A stretch of DNA of 64,000 nucleotides from Prevotella sp. (GTDB lineage: Bacteria > Bacteroidota > Bacteroidia > Bacteroidales > Bacteroidaceae): positions 1 to 64,000 of the forward strand of contig SUYI01000009.1 of assembly GCA_015060485.1 (NCBI GenBank). Reading direction: 5' to 3'. Shown piece after piece: positions 34,607 through 42,380 of the stretch. The notes under the pieces were generated by a model. That model had not been told where the DNA came from. It was given only the letters and a program-made list of their open reading frames with translations, and ran no database searches. Each line of letters opens with the position of its first letter. Position 1 is the first letter of the stretch. The translations under genes and the position numbers were made by a program.

Positions 34607-35313
34607 TGTATTTCCTTCAAGTCGTTAAGTATTGATTCCTTCTCATTTCGACGGTCTGCATATCTTAGCAGACGGGTCTGGTTAACGTTATAATGGGTGA
34701 CGGCGGTTCTAAGCATCTCTAAATTCTCATAGCCATGCAGATAGTAGAAGTCGGGATCAACCCTTGTATCTACCAATAATTTCTCTATGGTAGGGACGGG
34801 CACTTTTCCGTCAAACATTAGTGGAGATTCTGTAACGAGTGGTTTTACAATGATGTTCTCGCTGCTAAAATCAATGTAGGTCGATGCTATTTTCTTAGTA
34901 GGAGAGAGGAAGAGACGTCCCTTATGTTTTGGTAGCAACACGTTGAAAACACTCTCCGTAACCTCACGGTTTGTCTCGATATAGACAGTGTTGTTCGGCG
35001 TGAGGTCATGCAGTAAGGGAGTAATGACACCGCCACCATAAACGCAAAAGTCTGCTAGTGGAAACTGCTTTGACAAAGACTTGTATAGCGAACGGGCTTT
35101 AGTATTGGCTTTCACCTGAAATGAATTAGAGATGTGAGCAGTATATATACCACGTCCAATCCTCTTCAGCTTTCCTTGTCTGCAAAGATTGCTCAAATGC
35201 CAGCTGAGCGTATTCCTTGCAATTCCAGCAGTAACCTCTATCGGCATGTCGTCAATTGCAAACTGCTGAAGGCCATTGGCATAGTTCATGATGTTGTTAC
35301 TTACTCCTACCAT
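34603..35313 (-). CDS. abiEi: AbiEi-type antitoxin / regulator
   Basis: 236 residues. The N-terminal winged helix (ARNTLSWHLSNLCRQGKLKRIGRGIYTA) is the autoregulatory DNA-binding part of AbiEi antitoxins, and the C-terminal part (YGGGVITPLLHDLTPNNTVYIETNR, VPTIEKLLVDT) is the antitoxin domain. Its family neighbours include DUF6577-type proteins. It precedes and overlaps abiEii. A TATCTTTG box on the minus strand (35339-35346) gives a 25-nt leader, where the protein may repress its own promoter. Confidence 0.82.
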   Translation of the reverse strand: MVGVSNNIMNYANGLQQFAIDDMPIEVTAGIARNTLSWHLSNLCRQGKLKRIGRGIYTAHISNSFQVKANTKARSLYKSLSKQFPLADFCVYGGGVITPLLHDLTPNNTVYIETNREVTESVFNVLLPKHKGRLFLSPTKKIASTYIDFSSENIIVKPLVTESPLMFDGKVPVPTIEKLLVDTRVDPDFYYLHGYENLEMLRTAVTHYNVNQTRLLRYADRRNEKESILNDLKEIQ

Positions 35314-35338
35314 TATTTATCGTGAATAAAAATCGCTG

Positions 35339-35346
35339 CAAAGATA
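35339..35346 (-). promoter_or_regulatory. -7 promoter box of the abiE operon
   Basis: TATCTTTG on the minus strand, followed by CAGCG, 25 nt before the abiEi ATG. Confidence 0.7.
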
Positions 35347-35498
35347 GCTAAAATTCGGCAAATATCCAAATTTTTGCCGTTTTTTAGTTTTATTTTAATG
35401 ATTATTTGCAGATGTGATTTCAGAACAAATAAGCTGTTTAAAGATCCTAGAGACATCCGAAAGGTTAAAAAATCCCAAAAGTGGATCCACCCGGATCG

Positions 35499-35526
35499 GC
35501 CGGTCTTGTTCAGATCGGCTTTTTTT
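35499..35526 (+). terminator. Intrinsic terminator just upstream of a promoter
   Basis: GCCGGTCT/AGATCGGC stem (one G-T pair) around TGTTC followed by TTTTTTT. It ends right before the -7 box at 35528, so it seals off read-through into the next operon. Confidence 0.7.
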
Positions 35527-35527
35527 G

Positions 35528-35535
35528 TACCTTTG
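35528..35535 (+). promoter_or_regulatory. -7 promoter box of the two-gene unknown operon
   Basis: TACCTTTG with CACC before ATGATG; only 4 nt separate box and first ATG, so the mRNA may be leaderless. Confidence 0.65.
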
Positions 35536-35539
35536 CACC

Positions 35540-36118
35540 ATGATGTATGAACAAACATTTCTGACACATAAAGAGGCTGTGAAAAAGGCGCTTGAGGAAC
35601 TTGGCGGCAGAGCAAGGTTAAGGGATATATATCCTCGGGTTATTCCTTATATTAAGTATAAACCAGGAAGTGATATTAGGGCAACGTTACGTCGTTTACT
35701 CCAAACGACTCCAGAATTATTCCGTCGTACTGAAGGAAGAAAAGGCTGGTGGGAACTTGTTTCGTATCAGGAAGAATTGGCAGAGAGGGATAGAAAAATA
35801 GCAGAACTAACTCAATCTCAGATAACCAAGTCAGTAATCATTCAGGCCTTTAATGATTGTAACAACTTAGTAGAAAGAACTTTCGCCATGCAGACAATGG
35901 AGAGGCTTTTCGGAGGAATTGATGTTTGGAAGATAGCTTGCAAAGAGATGAAAAAGGCGGGTTATTTTAATGACCCTCAACCAGTGATAATATTTGATAG
36001 GCCTCAGATAGATCTCATTATAGACAAGCATATTGAACATGCCGATGTCGCCGTCGGAGTTGCAGAGAAAGGATCAACAGTATTTCATCACAAAATAGAG
36101 AAAGATGGACGAGAATAA
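35540..36118 (+). CDS. Winged-helix (HARE-HTH-like) protein, unknown role
   Basis: The ORF track begins at 35414, before the promoter; the start at 35540 (or 35543) fits the box at 35528 and gives 192 residues. Residues 5-75 (HKEAVKKALEELGGRARLRDIYP, TLRRLLQ, GWWELV) look like a winged helix of the HARE type. The C-terminus ends in a short motif VGVAEKGSTVFH, which reappears near the N-terminus of the next protein (VGIAESGSTVSY). It overlaps that gene by 14 bp. Probably a two-component regulator or toxin-immunity pair; I do not recognise a family. Confidence 0.6.
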   Translation: MMYEQTFLTHKEAVKKALEELGGRARLRDIYPRVIPYIKYKPGSDIRATLRRLLQTTPELFRRTEGRKGWWELVSYQEELAERDRKIAELTQSQITKSVIIQAFNDCNNLVERTFAMQTMERLFGGIDVWKIACKEMKKAGYFNDPQPVIIFDRPQIDLIIDKHIEHADVAVGVAEKGSTVFHHKIEKDGRE

Positions 36119-36617
36119 GAAAGCAGAATATACGAAAGGAATGTTTGCAGGTGCAACATTTAATAACTCAGTGGTGGTTGGAATCGCTGAGAGTGGTTCA
36201 ACGGTTAGCTACGAAGCACCTAATAAGAAAATGAAGGATGATGGTGATGACAACTTGCAGAAAAAAGGCAAGAAGGCCATCATGGAATATGTAGGACGGC
36301 TTCGGCCTTTAGTGAAAGAACAGTATCAGGAGCGATACGACCAGATATGGGAGGGTATCCTGGAAATCAGCCAAGTGAAAGCTGTGATATATAATAAAGG
36401 TAAGCAGCAGGACACAACCTTTAACCGCAATCTTCTGGCTCAGCTTATCCATCAGGTGGAAATCATCTATCTTTCTTCAGCCAATAATGCACTGATGACT
36501 ACTTATTTGGAACCCGAAAGAGGGGCAGATCATCCGGTAAGGCAAAAGCTTGGAGAAGTTCCAGATAAAGACATAAAGAATGCAGTAGAGGATTACATGA
36601 AAAAGCATTTAGAATAA
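36105..36617 (+). CDS. Unknown protein sharing the GSTV motif
   Basis: 170 residues, start overlapping the previous gene by 14 bp. The N-terminal VVVGIAESGSTVSYEAP repeats the C-terminal motif of its neighbour. A Lys/Asp-rich linker follows (KMKDDGDDN), then an alpha-helical domain (IMEYVGRLRPLVKEQYQERYDQIWEGIL) with no catalytic motif. It probably interacts with the partner encoded upstream. A strong terminator follows at 36692. Confidence 0.6.
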   Translation: MDENKKAEYTKGMFAGATFNNSVVVGIAESGSTVSYEAPNKKMKDDGDDNLQKKGKKAIMEYVGRLRPLVKEQYQERYDQIWEGILEISQVKAVIYNKGKQQDTTFNRNLLAQLIHQVEIIYLSSANNALMTTYLEPERGADHPVRQKLGEVPDKDIKNAVEDYMKKHLE

Positions 36618-36691
36618 TCATTTTTTGAAGGAAAAAAGAAAGTTGGGTCACCCGAAAAGTGGCCTAACTTCTTGTATATCAGCGAGTGAAG

Positions 36692-36728
36692 GAAAGAAAG
36701 AAAGTTGCGCAACTTTCTTTCTTTTTTT
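36692..36728 (+). terminator. Terminator of the two-gene unit
   Basis: AAAGAAAGAAAGTTGC and its complement GCAACTTTCTTTCTTT form a long perfect stem followed by a T-run. A weaker hairpin (GAAAGTTGGGTCAC/GTGGCCTAACTTC) lies just before it. Confidence 0.8.
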
Positions 36729-36745
36729 CACCCATTTATTTTTCA

Positions 36746-36753
36746 GACCTTTG
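36746..36753 (+). promoter_or_regulatory. Likely -7 box before leader copy 3
   Basis: GACCTTTG followed by CATCG; the first base differs from TAnnTTTG, but position relative to the leader matches copies 1 and 2. Confidence 0.5.
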
Positions 36754-36895
36754 CATCGCAATCCAATCCCGGAGGGGTGAGGAAATCCGAAACCCGATGG
36801 TGGGTGATTGCGGAGGTATTTGAGACTTCGTCTCGAAAACCTTTGGCGCTCGGAAGAGCTCAAACGAGTTTGGTTCTTCGCTCGCTGATGCGGTC
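36754..36895 (+). ncRNA. Structured leader RNA element, copy 3
   Basis: CGCAATC/GATTGCG closes a first domain, then GAGAC-TTC-GTCTC, then the shared inner hairpin with loop CGAG (CAAA/TTTG and GAAGA/TCTTC; 36853-36879), preceded by GGCGCTCGG as in copies 1 and 2. It lies about 110 nt before the KilAC-type gene at 37006. Similarity to copies 1 and 2 is in structure more than in sequence. Confidence 0.5.
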
Positions 36896-37005
36896 TTTGA
36901 CATATTGTTACAACGGAATTGATAATCTGTTTTTCTACGCACATCTTTTTACTTACGTACACATACACGCATGTATGCGTACATTTATCAAAATTTGAAA
37001 GGAAT

Positions 37006-37395
37006 ATGAAAACAGAACAACAAGATAAGGATTTGATGCGTCGTGCTGTGCGCCACCTGCTGGTGACTGACGACGACGTGATGAATGAGGCGGAGCGCAT
37101 AGTGGGGCATACCCTGCAGCGTGAAAACCAAGGTGACAACGGATGCCTGACGGTGACGGAGATAGCCGGGGAACTGGGTATGGAAGCCAGGGACCTGAAC
37201 TCGTTTCTGCGCGACATGGGCGTCCAGAAATGGAAGCAAGGTCAGTATCGGCTGACACCCCAATACGAGGGGCTGGGGCTGACACACGACAGGCTGTTCA
37301 TCTACTATTCGAAGGACGGGAAGAAGAAACGTCAGACCTATCTCGTCTGGACTCCCAAAGGTCTGGAATTTATAAGGAAGATGATAAAAGGATAA
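37006..37395 (+). CDS. KilAC-type antirepressor-like DNA-binding protein
   Basis: The ORF track start at 36919 is upstream of conserved sequence; the ATG at 37006 gives 129 residues. LTVTEIAGELGMEARDLNSFLRDMGVQKWKQGQYRLTPQYEGLGL and the end LVWTPKGLEFIRKM match the C-terminal KilAC domain of phage antirepressors. The N-terminal ~45 residues are acidic and unassigned. It probably binds DNA and regulates the cassette that follows (38-43 kb). It is the first gene after the cargo region and starts the run of small genes leading to the primase. Confidence 0.75.
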   Translation: MKTEQQDKDLMRRAVRHLLVTDDDVMNEAERIVGHTLQRENQGDNGCLTVTEIAGELGMEARDLNSFLRDMGVQKWKQGQYRLTPQYEGLGLTHDRLFIYYSKDGKKKRQTYLVWTPKGLEFIRKMIKG

Positions 37396-37424
37396 AGGTA
37401 AAAACGTAAAAAAATAAAAGTATT

Positions 37425-38051
37425 ATGACAAAAGCATTTTTGTATGATTCCCTTTGTGGAATGGTTTATCGTGCCATGTTTGCCGGACTTGACGAGTACG
37501 GGAAGGCACAGTGGATTAACATTACTCCGGGTGAGGAACCCAAGACGCTGGAAGACTATGTGAGGGACGAAGACCTGGAAGATATGCGGTTCTTTGTGCT
37601 GTCGCTGGATGGTGAGATGGCCCAGACATTGCAGATTGCAAAGGTTTTGGGAAAAGTGATGGAATTCCCCTTCGAAGGAATTGGTGCCGACCTGAAACTA
37701 TCGGTCTGTCACATGAAGGAATTGGGCGTGAAATGGGACCGCAAACCTCTTGAACTCGATGTCAGGGTGTTTGAAAACAGCGTGACCAGCAAACGTAAGG
37801 GTAAGTACTCGTTCCGGGTGGAGGATTACAATGAGAGTTGCTCTGTGTTGGCCGACGTGGACGGCTATGACGATTTGGACGAGCTGTTCAGAGATCTACA
37901 CACCTATTTCTTCGTACTTGAGAATCTGGCGGAAATATCAGTTATCCGTAAAGGCCTCATCATCAGCGACAAGCTGAAGAAGGATGTGAAGAAGACGGAA
38001 CTGAGCAACTTTGACCATGTTGTTAAGGATGGGATTGTATTTGGTGTTTAA
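37425..38051 (+). CDS. Unknown cassette protein (208 residues)
   Basis: Starts 29 bp after the KilAC gene, with MTKAFLYDSLCGMVYRAMFAGLDEYG. No recognised domain. Mixed alpha/beta, acidic; LKKDVKKTELSNFDHVVKDGIVFGV at the end. It belongs by position to the small-gene run before the primase. A role in replication or regulation of the element is only a guess. Confidence 0.6.
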   Translation: MTKAFLYDSLCGMVYRAMFAGLDEYGKAQWINITPGEEPKTLEDYVRDEDLEDMRFFVLSLDGEMAQTLQIAKVLGKVMEFPFEGIGADLKLSVCHMKELGVKWDRKPLELDVRVFENSVTSKRKGKYSFRVEDYNESCSVLADVDGYDDLDELFRDLHTYFFVLENLAEISVIRKGLIISDKLKKDVKKTELSNFDHVVKDGIVFGV

Positions 38052-38102
38052 AGGATAAGGAAAAAAGGACCACAGATTTAACGGATTAAACGGATTATTT
38101 TT

Positions 38103-38396
38103 ATGGAAAAAACTGTGAGAATTTTGGAGCAGTCGGCACTTTCGACCAAAAAGTATACCGACAAGAAGACTGGTGAGGAGAAGGTGATCAACGCCGTGAC
38201 GTTTAAGCTGTCGGACGGCATCGACACTTTCCTGGGTGAGGTGACAGGCGAACGCGCCGTGAACTGCCCGCAGTACGACAAGAACTACTTCTACCGCGTG
38301 CAGTGCTCGATGGTGGTCAGGGAATGGGATAGCTCTCAGACCGGCGAACACATGAAGGCTACGACGATTTACCTGGACAAAATCGCAATGAAGTAG
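38103..38396 (+). CDS. Small beta-rich protein, possibly OB-fold
   Basis: 97 residues: alternating hydrophobic pattern (INAVTFKLSDGIDTFLGEVTG, YFYRVQCSMVVREW, ATTIYLDKIAMK) fits a small beta-barrel. Such genes before a primase are often single-strand-DNA-binding proteins, but no SSB signature is clear. 4 bp separate it from the next gene. Confidence 0.55.
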   Translation: MEKTVRILEQSALSTKKYTDKKTGEEKVINAVTFKLSDGIDTFLGEVTGERAVNCPQYDKNYFYRVQCSMVVREWDSSQTGEHMKATTIYLDKIAMK

Positions 38397-38400
38397 GATT

Positions 38401-39336
38401 ATGAGTACGCTGAATTTTGCCGAGAAGCCAGTACAGGTGCTGACTCTCGAGGAACTGGAAAGAAGCTATCACGAGAACTTGCCGACGGGTCAGCCCGTCG
38501 GCGGTATCTACCACTTCGAACTGATAGGGCAGGTGCTGGAGGCTTTTGAACGCCGCAGTCTGAAGCCGGTGGTGCAGGAAATCTTTGCTGCCGCCAACCG
38601 CGACTCGAAACGTCCGGGTGTGACGCTGCTGCCACAGCTGGAGGAGAAGTATGGTGAGCGTGCCGTCGAGGCGCATCTGCTGCGAAGGGTGTATGCCAAC
38701 ATCGAGATCCGAAGCGACGAAACGGATGACTTGGTGACGTGCCTGGCGGTGGCGTACCATCAGAAGGGCATCCAACTGGGTATCGGACCAATGGTGAAGG
38801 TGTGCCACAACCAGACTATTCTGGGGGCGCAGGATGTGGTGAGCAACTATGCATGCTGGGGAGCCTACCCCCAGCCCCTCCCAAAGGGAAGGGGAGATAG
38901 GATGACAGTAGAAGATGTGCTGGCGAGGGCGCAGCAGTGGGCTGATGACTACGAGCCATTCCAGAAGATTCGCCGTGAGCGCATGGGTGCCCTGAAGTCG
39001 GCACAGATGAATCGCGACGATATGCTGAGGCTGATAGGCATCTTGGTGGAGAAGCGCATCCTGCACGATACGCAGAACGACGTGTTGCGCGTGGCGCAGA
39101 CTTATCCGCTGAACTCGAGCCAGATCAACGAAACGGCAGAGAACTTATTAGCTTTGTTTACTAATAGGGGACAGTCCCCCAGTACTTCGCACAGCGGGGA
39201 CAGTCCCCAGCCAGTCAGTTATTGGGATGCTTACCAGCAGCTGAACACGGTGCTGAAACCTGCAAGGATGGATATTCCACAGGTGCTGCCGCAGAGCCTG
39301 GCGCTGTTTGAGTGTCTGACGGAAATGATTAAATAA
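38401..39336 (+). CDS. Phage/plasmid-type cassette protein (DUF932/DUF3871-like)
   Basis: 311 residues. LGIGPMVKVCHNQTILG, an MLRLIGILVEKRIL stretch and LALFECLTEMIK resemble the C-terminal parts of DUF932/DUF3871-type proteins of mobile elements, but the match is only by eye. It carries two in-frame repeats: family A (AYPQPLPKGRGD, about residue 158) and family B (RGQSPSTSHSGDSPQP, about residues 256-271). These look like linker insertions. Position is directly before the next cassette gene. Function unknown. Confidence 0.6.
   Translation: MSTLNFAEKPVQVLTLEELERSYHENLPTGQPVGGIYHFELIGQVLEAFERRSLKPVVQEIFAAANRDSKRPGVTLLPQLEEKYGERAVEAHLLRRVYANIEIRSDETDDLVTCLAVAYHQKGIQLGIGPMVKVCHNQTILGAQDVVSNYACWGAYPQPLPKGRGDRMTVEDVLARAQQWADDYEPFQKIRRERMGALKSAQMNRDDMLRLIGILVEKRILHDTQNDVLRVAQTYPLNSSQINETAENLLALFTNRGQSPSTSHSGDSPQPVSYWDAYQQLNTVLKPARMDIPQVLPQSLALFECLTEMIK
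38866..38897. repeat. In-frame palindromic repeat, family A copy 3
   Basis: CCCCTCCC-AAA-GGGAAGGGG element inside the 38401 gene, read as AYPQPLPKGRGD. Confidence 0.75.
39161..39210. repeat. In-frame GGGGACAGTCCCC doublet, family B copy 1
   Basis: CTAATAGGGGACAGTCCCC-CAGT, a 10-nt spacer, then GCGGGGACAGTCCCC. Two palindromes in tandem, translated as TNRGQSPSTSHSGDSPQP inside the 38401 gene. Confidence 0.75.
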
Positions 39337-39353
39337 GGAATACGAACATAAGG

Positions 39354-39908
39354 ATGACGCTGGAATTTTTAGAACTTTTAGAAGAAATGAAAAAGACAGA
39401 TGAAAAAAAAGTTCAGGAGCAGAATACTGAGGCACAGTCCTCAGTCGCTCCCCGCAGGAAACTGCAGAAGTCGTTTAAGTCGAACACCCGCATCTATGAT
39501 GACGGTTCGATTGAGGTGGATCCACAGGCTCAGGGCGAGCCCAGTCAGAAGGATGTGAAGAAGGTGGGTAAGTCGAAACGGTATGTGACTAACGGCAAGA
39601 ACCCGCTGACTTGCATTGAGATGAAGTGTTCTGAGGATGTGCAGGACAAGGCTGCCTTCTTCCACAAGGAGTTGGCAAAGCTGACTAAGGACATCCAGAT
39701 TGAGGAGCCGCAGATGCCCGACGGGGAATATCTGCTGAACGACGAGAATGTGAAAGTGCATTTATCGGCAAAAGACAGAAAAGTTACTGTCTGGCTAAAA
39801 TTTGCATCAGAAGGATTTATGGACATAAGGAAAGAGTTTTACCAGTTAAGCAGTAAAGTTGAGAAATGTTTTGCTTTCAACGAAGCTTTGGTTTGCCAAC
39901 TGAAGTAG
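39354..39908 (+). CDS. Unknown cassette protein before the primase
   Basis: 184 residues; Lys/Glu-rich N-terminus containing a short palindromic ACTGAGG..CCTCAGT repeat (39426-39445, read as TEAQSSVAP), then a mixed alpha/beta C-terminal half (LTCIEMKCSEDVQDKAAFF, VKVHLSAKDRKVTVWLKF). The end overlaps the primase start by 43 bp in another frame, a usual arrangement of tightly coupled genes. No family recognised; maybe a partner of the primase. Confidence 0.6.
   Translation: MTLEFLELLEEMKKTDEKKVQEQNTEAQSSVAPRRKLQKSFKSNTRIYDDGSIEVDPQAQGEPSQKDVKKVGKSKRYVTNGKNPLTCIEMKCSEDVQDKAAFFHKELAKLTKDIQIEEPQMPDGEYLLNDENVKVHLSAKDRKVTVWLKFASEGFMDIRKEFYQLSSKVEKCFAFNEALVCQLK
39426..39445. repeat. Short palindromic repeat in gene 39354
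   Basis: ACTGAGGCACAGTCCTCAGT: a palindrome with the core CACAGTCC, like a shorter relative of family B. Confidence 0.5.
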
Positions 39909-42373
39909 TATCTCTGGAACAGTTTCGGGCGCTGATTACGGCGCCTGAAACTATCAGAAAAGTAAAAGAGGCCCGCGAAGCACTGGATTGTGGTGACAGG
40001 AAGACCTATGATGCCAAGAAGAAGGGTTTGCCTTTTGTTATTTTCATCGCTACCTACGACGAGAGCGAAAAGGAGTTTGAGGATAAGGATACTGGCGAGA
40101 AGACGAAGAAACTGGGGCGTTGGCGTAACCAGAAGTACTGCAGGCTGAATGGTTTGTGCGTGATAGACTTTGACCATGTGGACAGCCTCACCCCCGACCC
40201 CTCTCCAAAGGGCGAGGGGAGTAAAAAGACCGTGAGGGAGATATGGGATGAAGCCTATGCACGATTGTCTGACGAAGACAGGGCCCGTGTGCTTTTTGTG
40301 TTCGTAACGCCAAGTGGTCATGGATTGAAGGTTGTGTTTATCGCTGATGCAGCTGTGGGCAACCTGATAGACAACCAGAAGGCGTTTTCTCTGAAGCTGG
40401 GTTTGAACCCGGACGAAGCCTGTAAGGATGCATCTAGAGGTGCGTTCCTGACTACGAGTGATGACATTATTTTTATTGATGAAGAAAGACTGATCAATTA
40501 TGAAAGTGAAGATTTTGGTAAGAAGTATGATGCTGAATATCATGCTGGTCATAGTGCTCCTACTCAGACTGCTGCTGTGGCCGGTCAGAAAGCTGGACAA
40601 GGGACTGAGGCTGTCGGGACAGTGGATGCTCAGGAAGTGGTGACTTACAACGATGTGCCCATCGCGAAGATTATCGAGGCGTGGCTGGAGGGTGTCAATC
40701 TGGACAAGAACCGCCATAACACGCTGACGGAGTTGGCAAGCCACCTGCGCTATCTGATTGGTAGGAATGCGAAGAAGATTACCGAGGTGGTGATGACGCT
40801 GCAGTGGGTTCAGGACCTTGCGACAGAAGGTGAGGATGTGGCAGGTACGGTCAGTTCCGTCATGGGTTGGCGATATACGGAAAAGAAGCCGCCAAAGCTT
40901 CGTGAGGCATTGGAAAAGGCTGGGGCTTTGACTATTACTAATACGGGACAGTCCCCCAGTGCTGCAAGCAGCACAGATGGGACAGTCCCGGGGGCTGGCG
41001 CCGCGGATGTTTACGACGTGCTGCCGCTGGACAAGTGGGCTGAGGAACTGCAGGAGATGGCGGAGTATTATCCCTGTCTGAAGCAGCTGTTTCTGAATGT
41101 GCATCCGCACAAGCTGCCTGCGGTGTGGTTCTCAAGTGCGGCATTGTTCGGTACGCTGATGACCAGGGCGTGGTATTATTTCTGGTACGAGCCGGAGATT
41201 GTCAGAAGGCTGAACTACAGCATCTTCATCATCGGCGACCCGGGATCCGGCAAGAACATGGTGGAGAAGTTCTACAAGAAGATTGCCGACCCGATGATTC
41301 AGGCAGACCAGTGCCTGGTGGATGCCGTGAACCGCTACAAGGAAGGCCGCACGGAACGAACCACCTCGTCGAAGGCTCAGAAGGGTGACGCACTGAAACG
41401 CCCCGAGGTGGGCATCCGCGTGCACCCAGCCCGTACGGCAACGGGTGAGTTCATCCGGCACATGCGGGCTGCCGTGGAAACCGTTCAGGGAGAGCGTCTG
41501 AACCTGCACATGTTCTCGTTCGATGCCGAGCTGGACAATGTCACCAAGCAGAACAAGGGCGGCGACTGGAAGGACCGCGAAATACTGGAACTGAAAGCCT
41601 TCCACAACGAGCAGGATGGTCAGATGTATGCCAACCAAGAGTCGGTGACGGGCATGTTCAACATCTTCTGGAACTTCATCTACACCGGTACGCCGTATGC
41701 CCTGCACCGCAAGGTGAACCAGCGGAATTTCGGTACGGGTATGTCGACGCGACTGGCCGTAATACCGCTGCCTGACAAGGGTGTGGCAAAGCGCCGTCAG
41801 CAGGTAGACCCGTCAGCCAACGAGACGCTGCGCACGTGGGCTTACCGTCTGGATAAAGTCGAGGGCGAGCTGCCCATTGAGCCGCTGAATGACGAGACCT
41901 ACGACTGGCAGTCGGCACGTCTGGAAATCGCCGAGTTCAATGGCGACAAGGGTGACAAGATGCTGCTGAAGCGTATTCCTTACTACGGTATCGGCATCTC
42001 GCTGCCGTTCATCCTGATGCGTCATTGGGACGAGTGGCAGGAGTCGAAAACGCTGACGATGGACGATAGGGACAAGCGCCTCTGTCGCCTGGCGATGGAA
42101 ATCCAGTACAAATGCCAGCAGTTCTTCTTTGGCGAGATGGCGTACAACTACTTTGCCGACCAGAACAAGGAATTCGTGCAGCGCCGCCGCACCACCCGTT
42201 ACGACGAGTGTTTCCGCAAGTTACCCGACGAGTTCAAGACGCAGCAGTTTATGGAGGTTTTCGGTTGTTCGCAGCCTACGGCCTCTCGCAGCATCCTGCG
42301 TTTGCTGGAGGATGGCATTGTAGAGCGCGTACAGCATGGACTCTACCGAAAGGTATTGCAGGAACTGCCGTAA
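39866..42373 (+). CDS. VirE_N / DUF3987 primase-helicase-like protein
   Basis: 835 residues. The N-terminal part (FRALITAPETIRKVKEAREAL..GLPFVIFIATYDE, then LCVIDFDHVD and VFVTPSGHGLKVVF) is the VirE_N/BT4734-like domain, an archaeo-eukaryotic-type primase fold. The second half has the P-loop GDPGSGKNMVEKF, WIFNIFWNFIYTG-like DUF3987 helicase segments and a C-terminal winged-helix region (VFGCSQPTASRSILRLLEDG). It probably primes and unwinds DNA of the element. It carries a family A repeat (LTPDPSPKGEGS, about residues 108-119) inside the VirE_N domain and a family B repeat (TGQSPSAASSTDGTVPG, about 360-376) in the linker. The start overlaps the previous gene by 43 bp. Confidence 0.85.
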   Translation: MFCFQRSFGLPTEVVSLEQFRALITAPETIRKVKEAREALDCGDRKTYDAKKKGLPFVIFIATYDESEKEFEDKDTGEKTKKLGRWRNQKYCRLNGLCVIDFDHVDSLTPDPSPKGEGSKKTVREIWDEAYARLSDEDRARVLFVFVTPSGHGLKVVFIADAAVGNLIDNQKAFSLKLGLNPDEACKDASRGAFLTTSDDIIFIDEERLINYESEDFGKKYDAEYHAGHSAPTQTAAVAGQKAGQGTEAVGTVDAQEVVTYNDVPIAKIIEAWLEGVNLDKNRHNTLTELASHLRYLIGRNAKKITEVVMTLQWVQDLATEGEDVAGTVSSVMGWRYTEKKPPKLREALEKAGALTITNTGQSPSAASSTDGTVPGAGAADVYDVLPLDKWAEELQEMAEYYPCLKQLFLNVHPHKLPAVWFSSAALFGTLMTRAWYYFWYEPEIVRRLNYSIFIIGDPGSGKNMVEKFYKKIADPMIQADQCLVDAVNRYKEGRTERTTSSKAQKGDALKRPEVGIRVHPARTATGEFIRHMRAAVETVQGERLNLHMFSFDAELDNVTKQNKGGDWKDREILELKAFHNEQDGQMYANQESVTGMFNIFWNFIYTGTPYALHRKVNQRNFGTGMSTRLAVIPLPDKGVAKRRQQVDPSANETLRTWAYRLDKVEGELPIEPLNDETYDWQSARLEIAEFNGDKGDKMLLKRIPYYGIGISLPFILMRHWDEWQESKTLTMDDRDKRLCRLAMEIQYKCQQFFFGEMAYNYFADQNKEFVQRRRTTRYDECFRKLPDEFKTQQFMEVFGCSQPTASRSILRLLEDGIVERVQHGLYRKVLQELP
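40187..40222. repeat. In-frame palindromic repeat, family A copy 4
   Basis: CCCCTC..GAGGGG element read as LTPDPSPKGEGS in the VirE_N part of the primase-like protein. Confidence 0.8.
40937..40992. repeat. In-frame GGGACAGTCCC doublet, family B copy 2
   Basis: CTAATACGGGACAGTCCCC-CAGT, a spacer holding GCTGCAAGCAGC, then ATGGGACAGTCCC: same composite layout as the copy at 39161, in a different gene. Confidence 0.75.
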
Positions 42374-42380
42374 AGTATTG

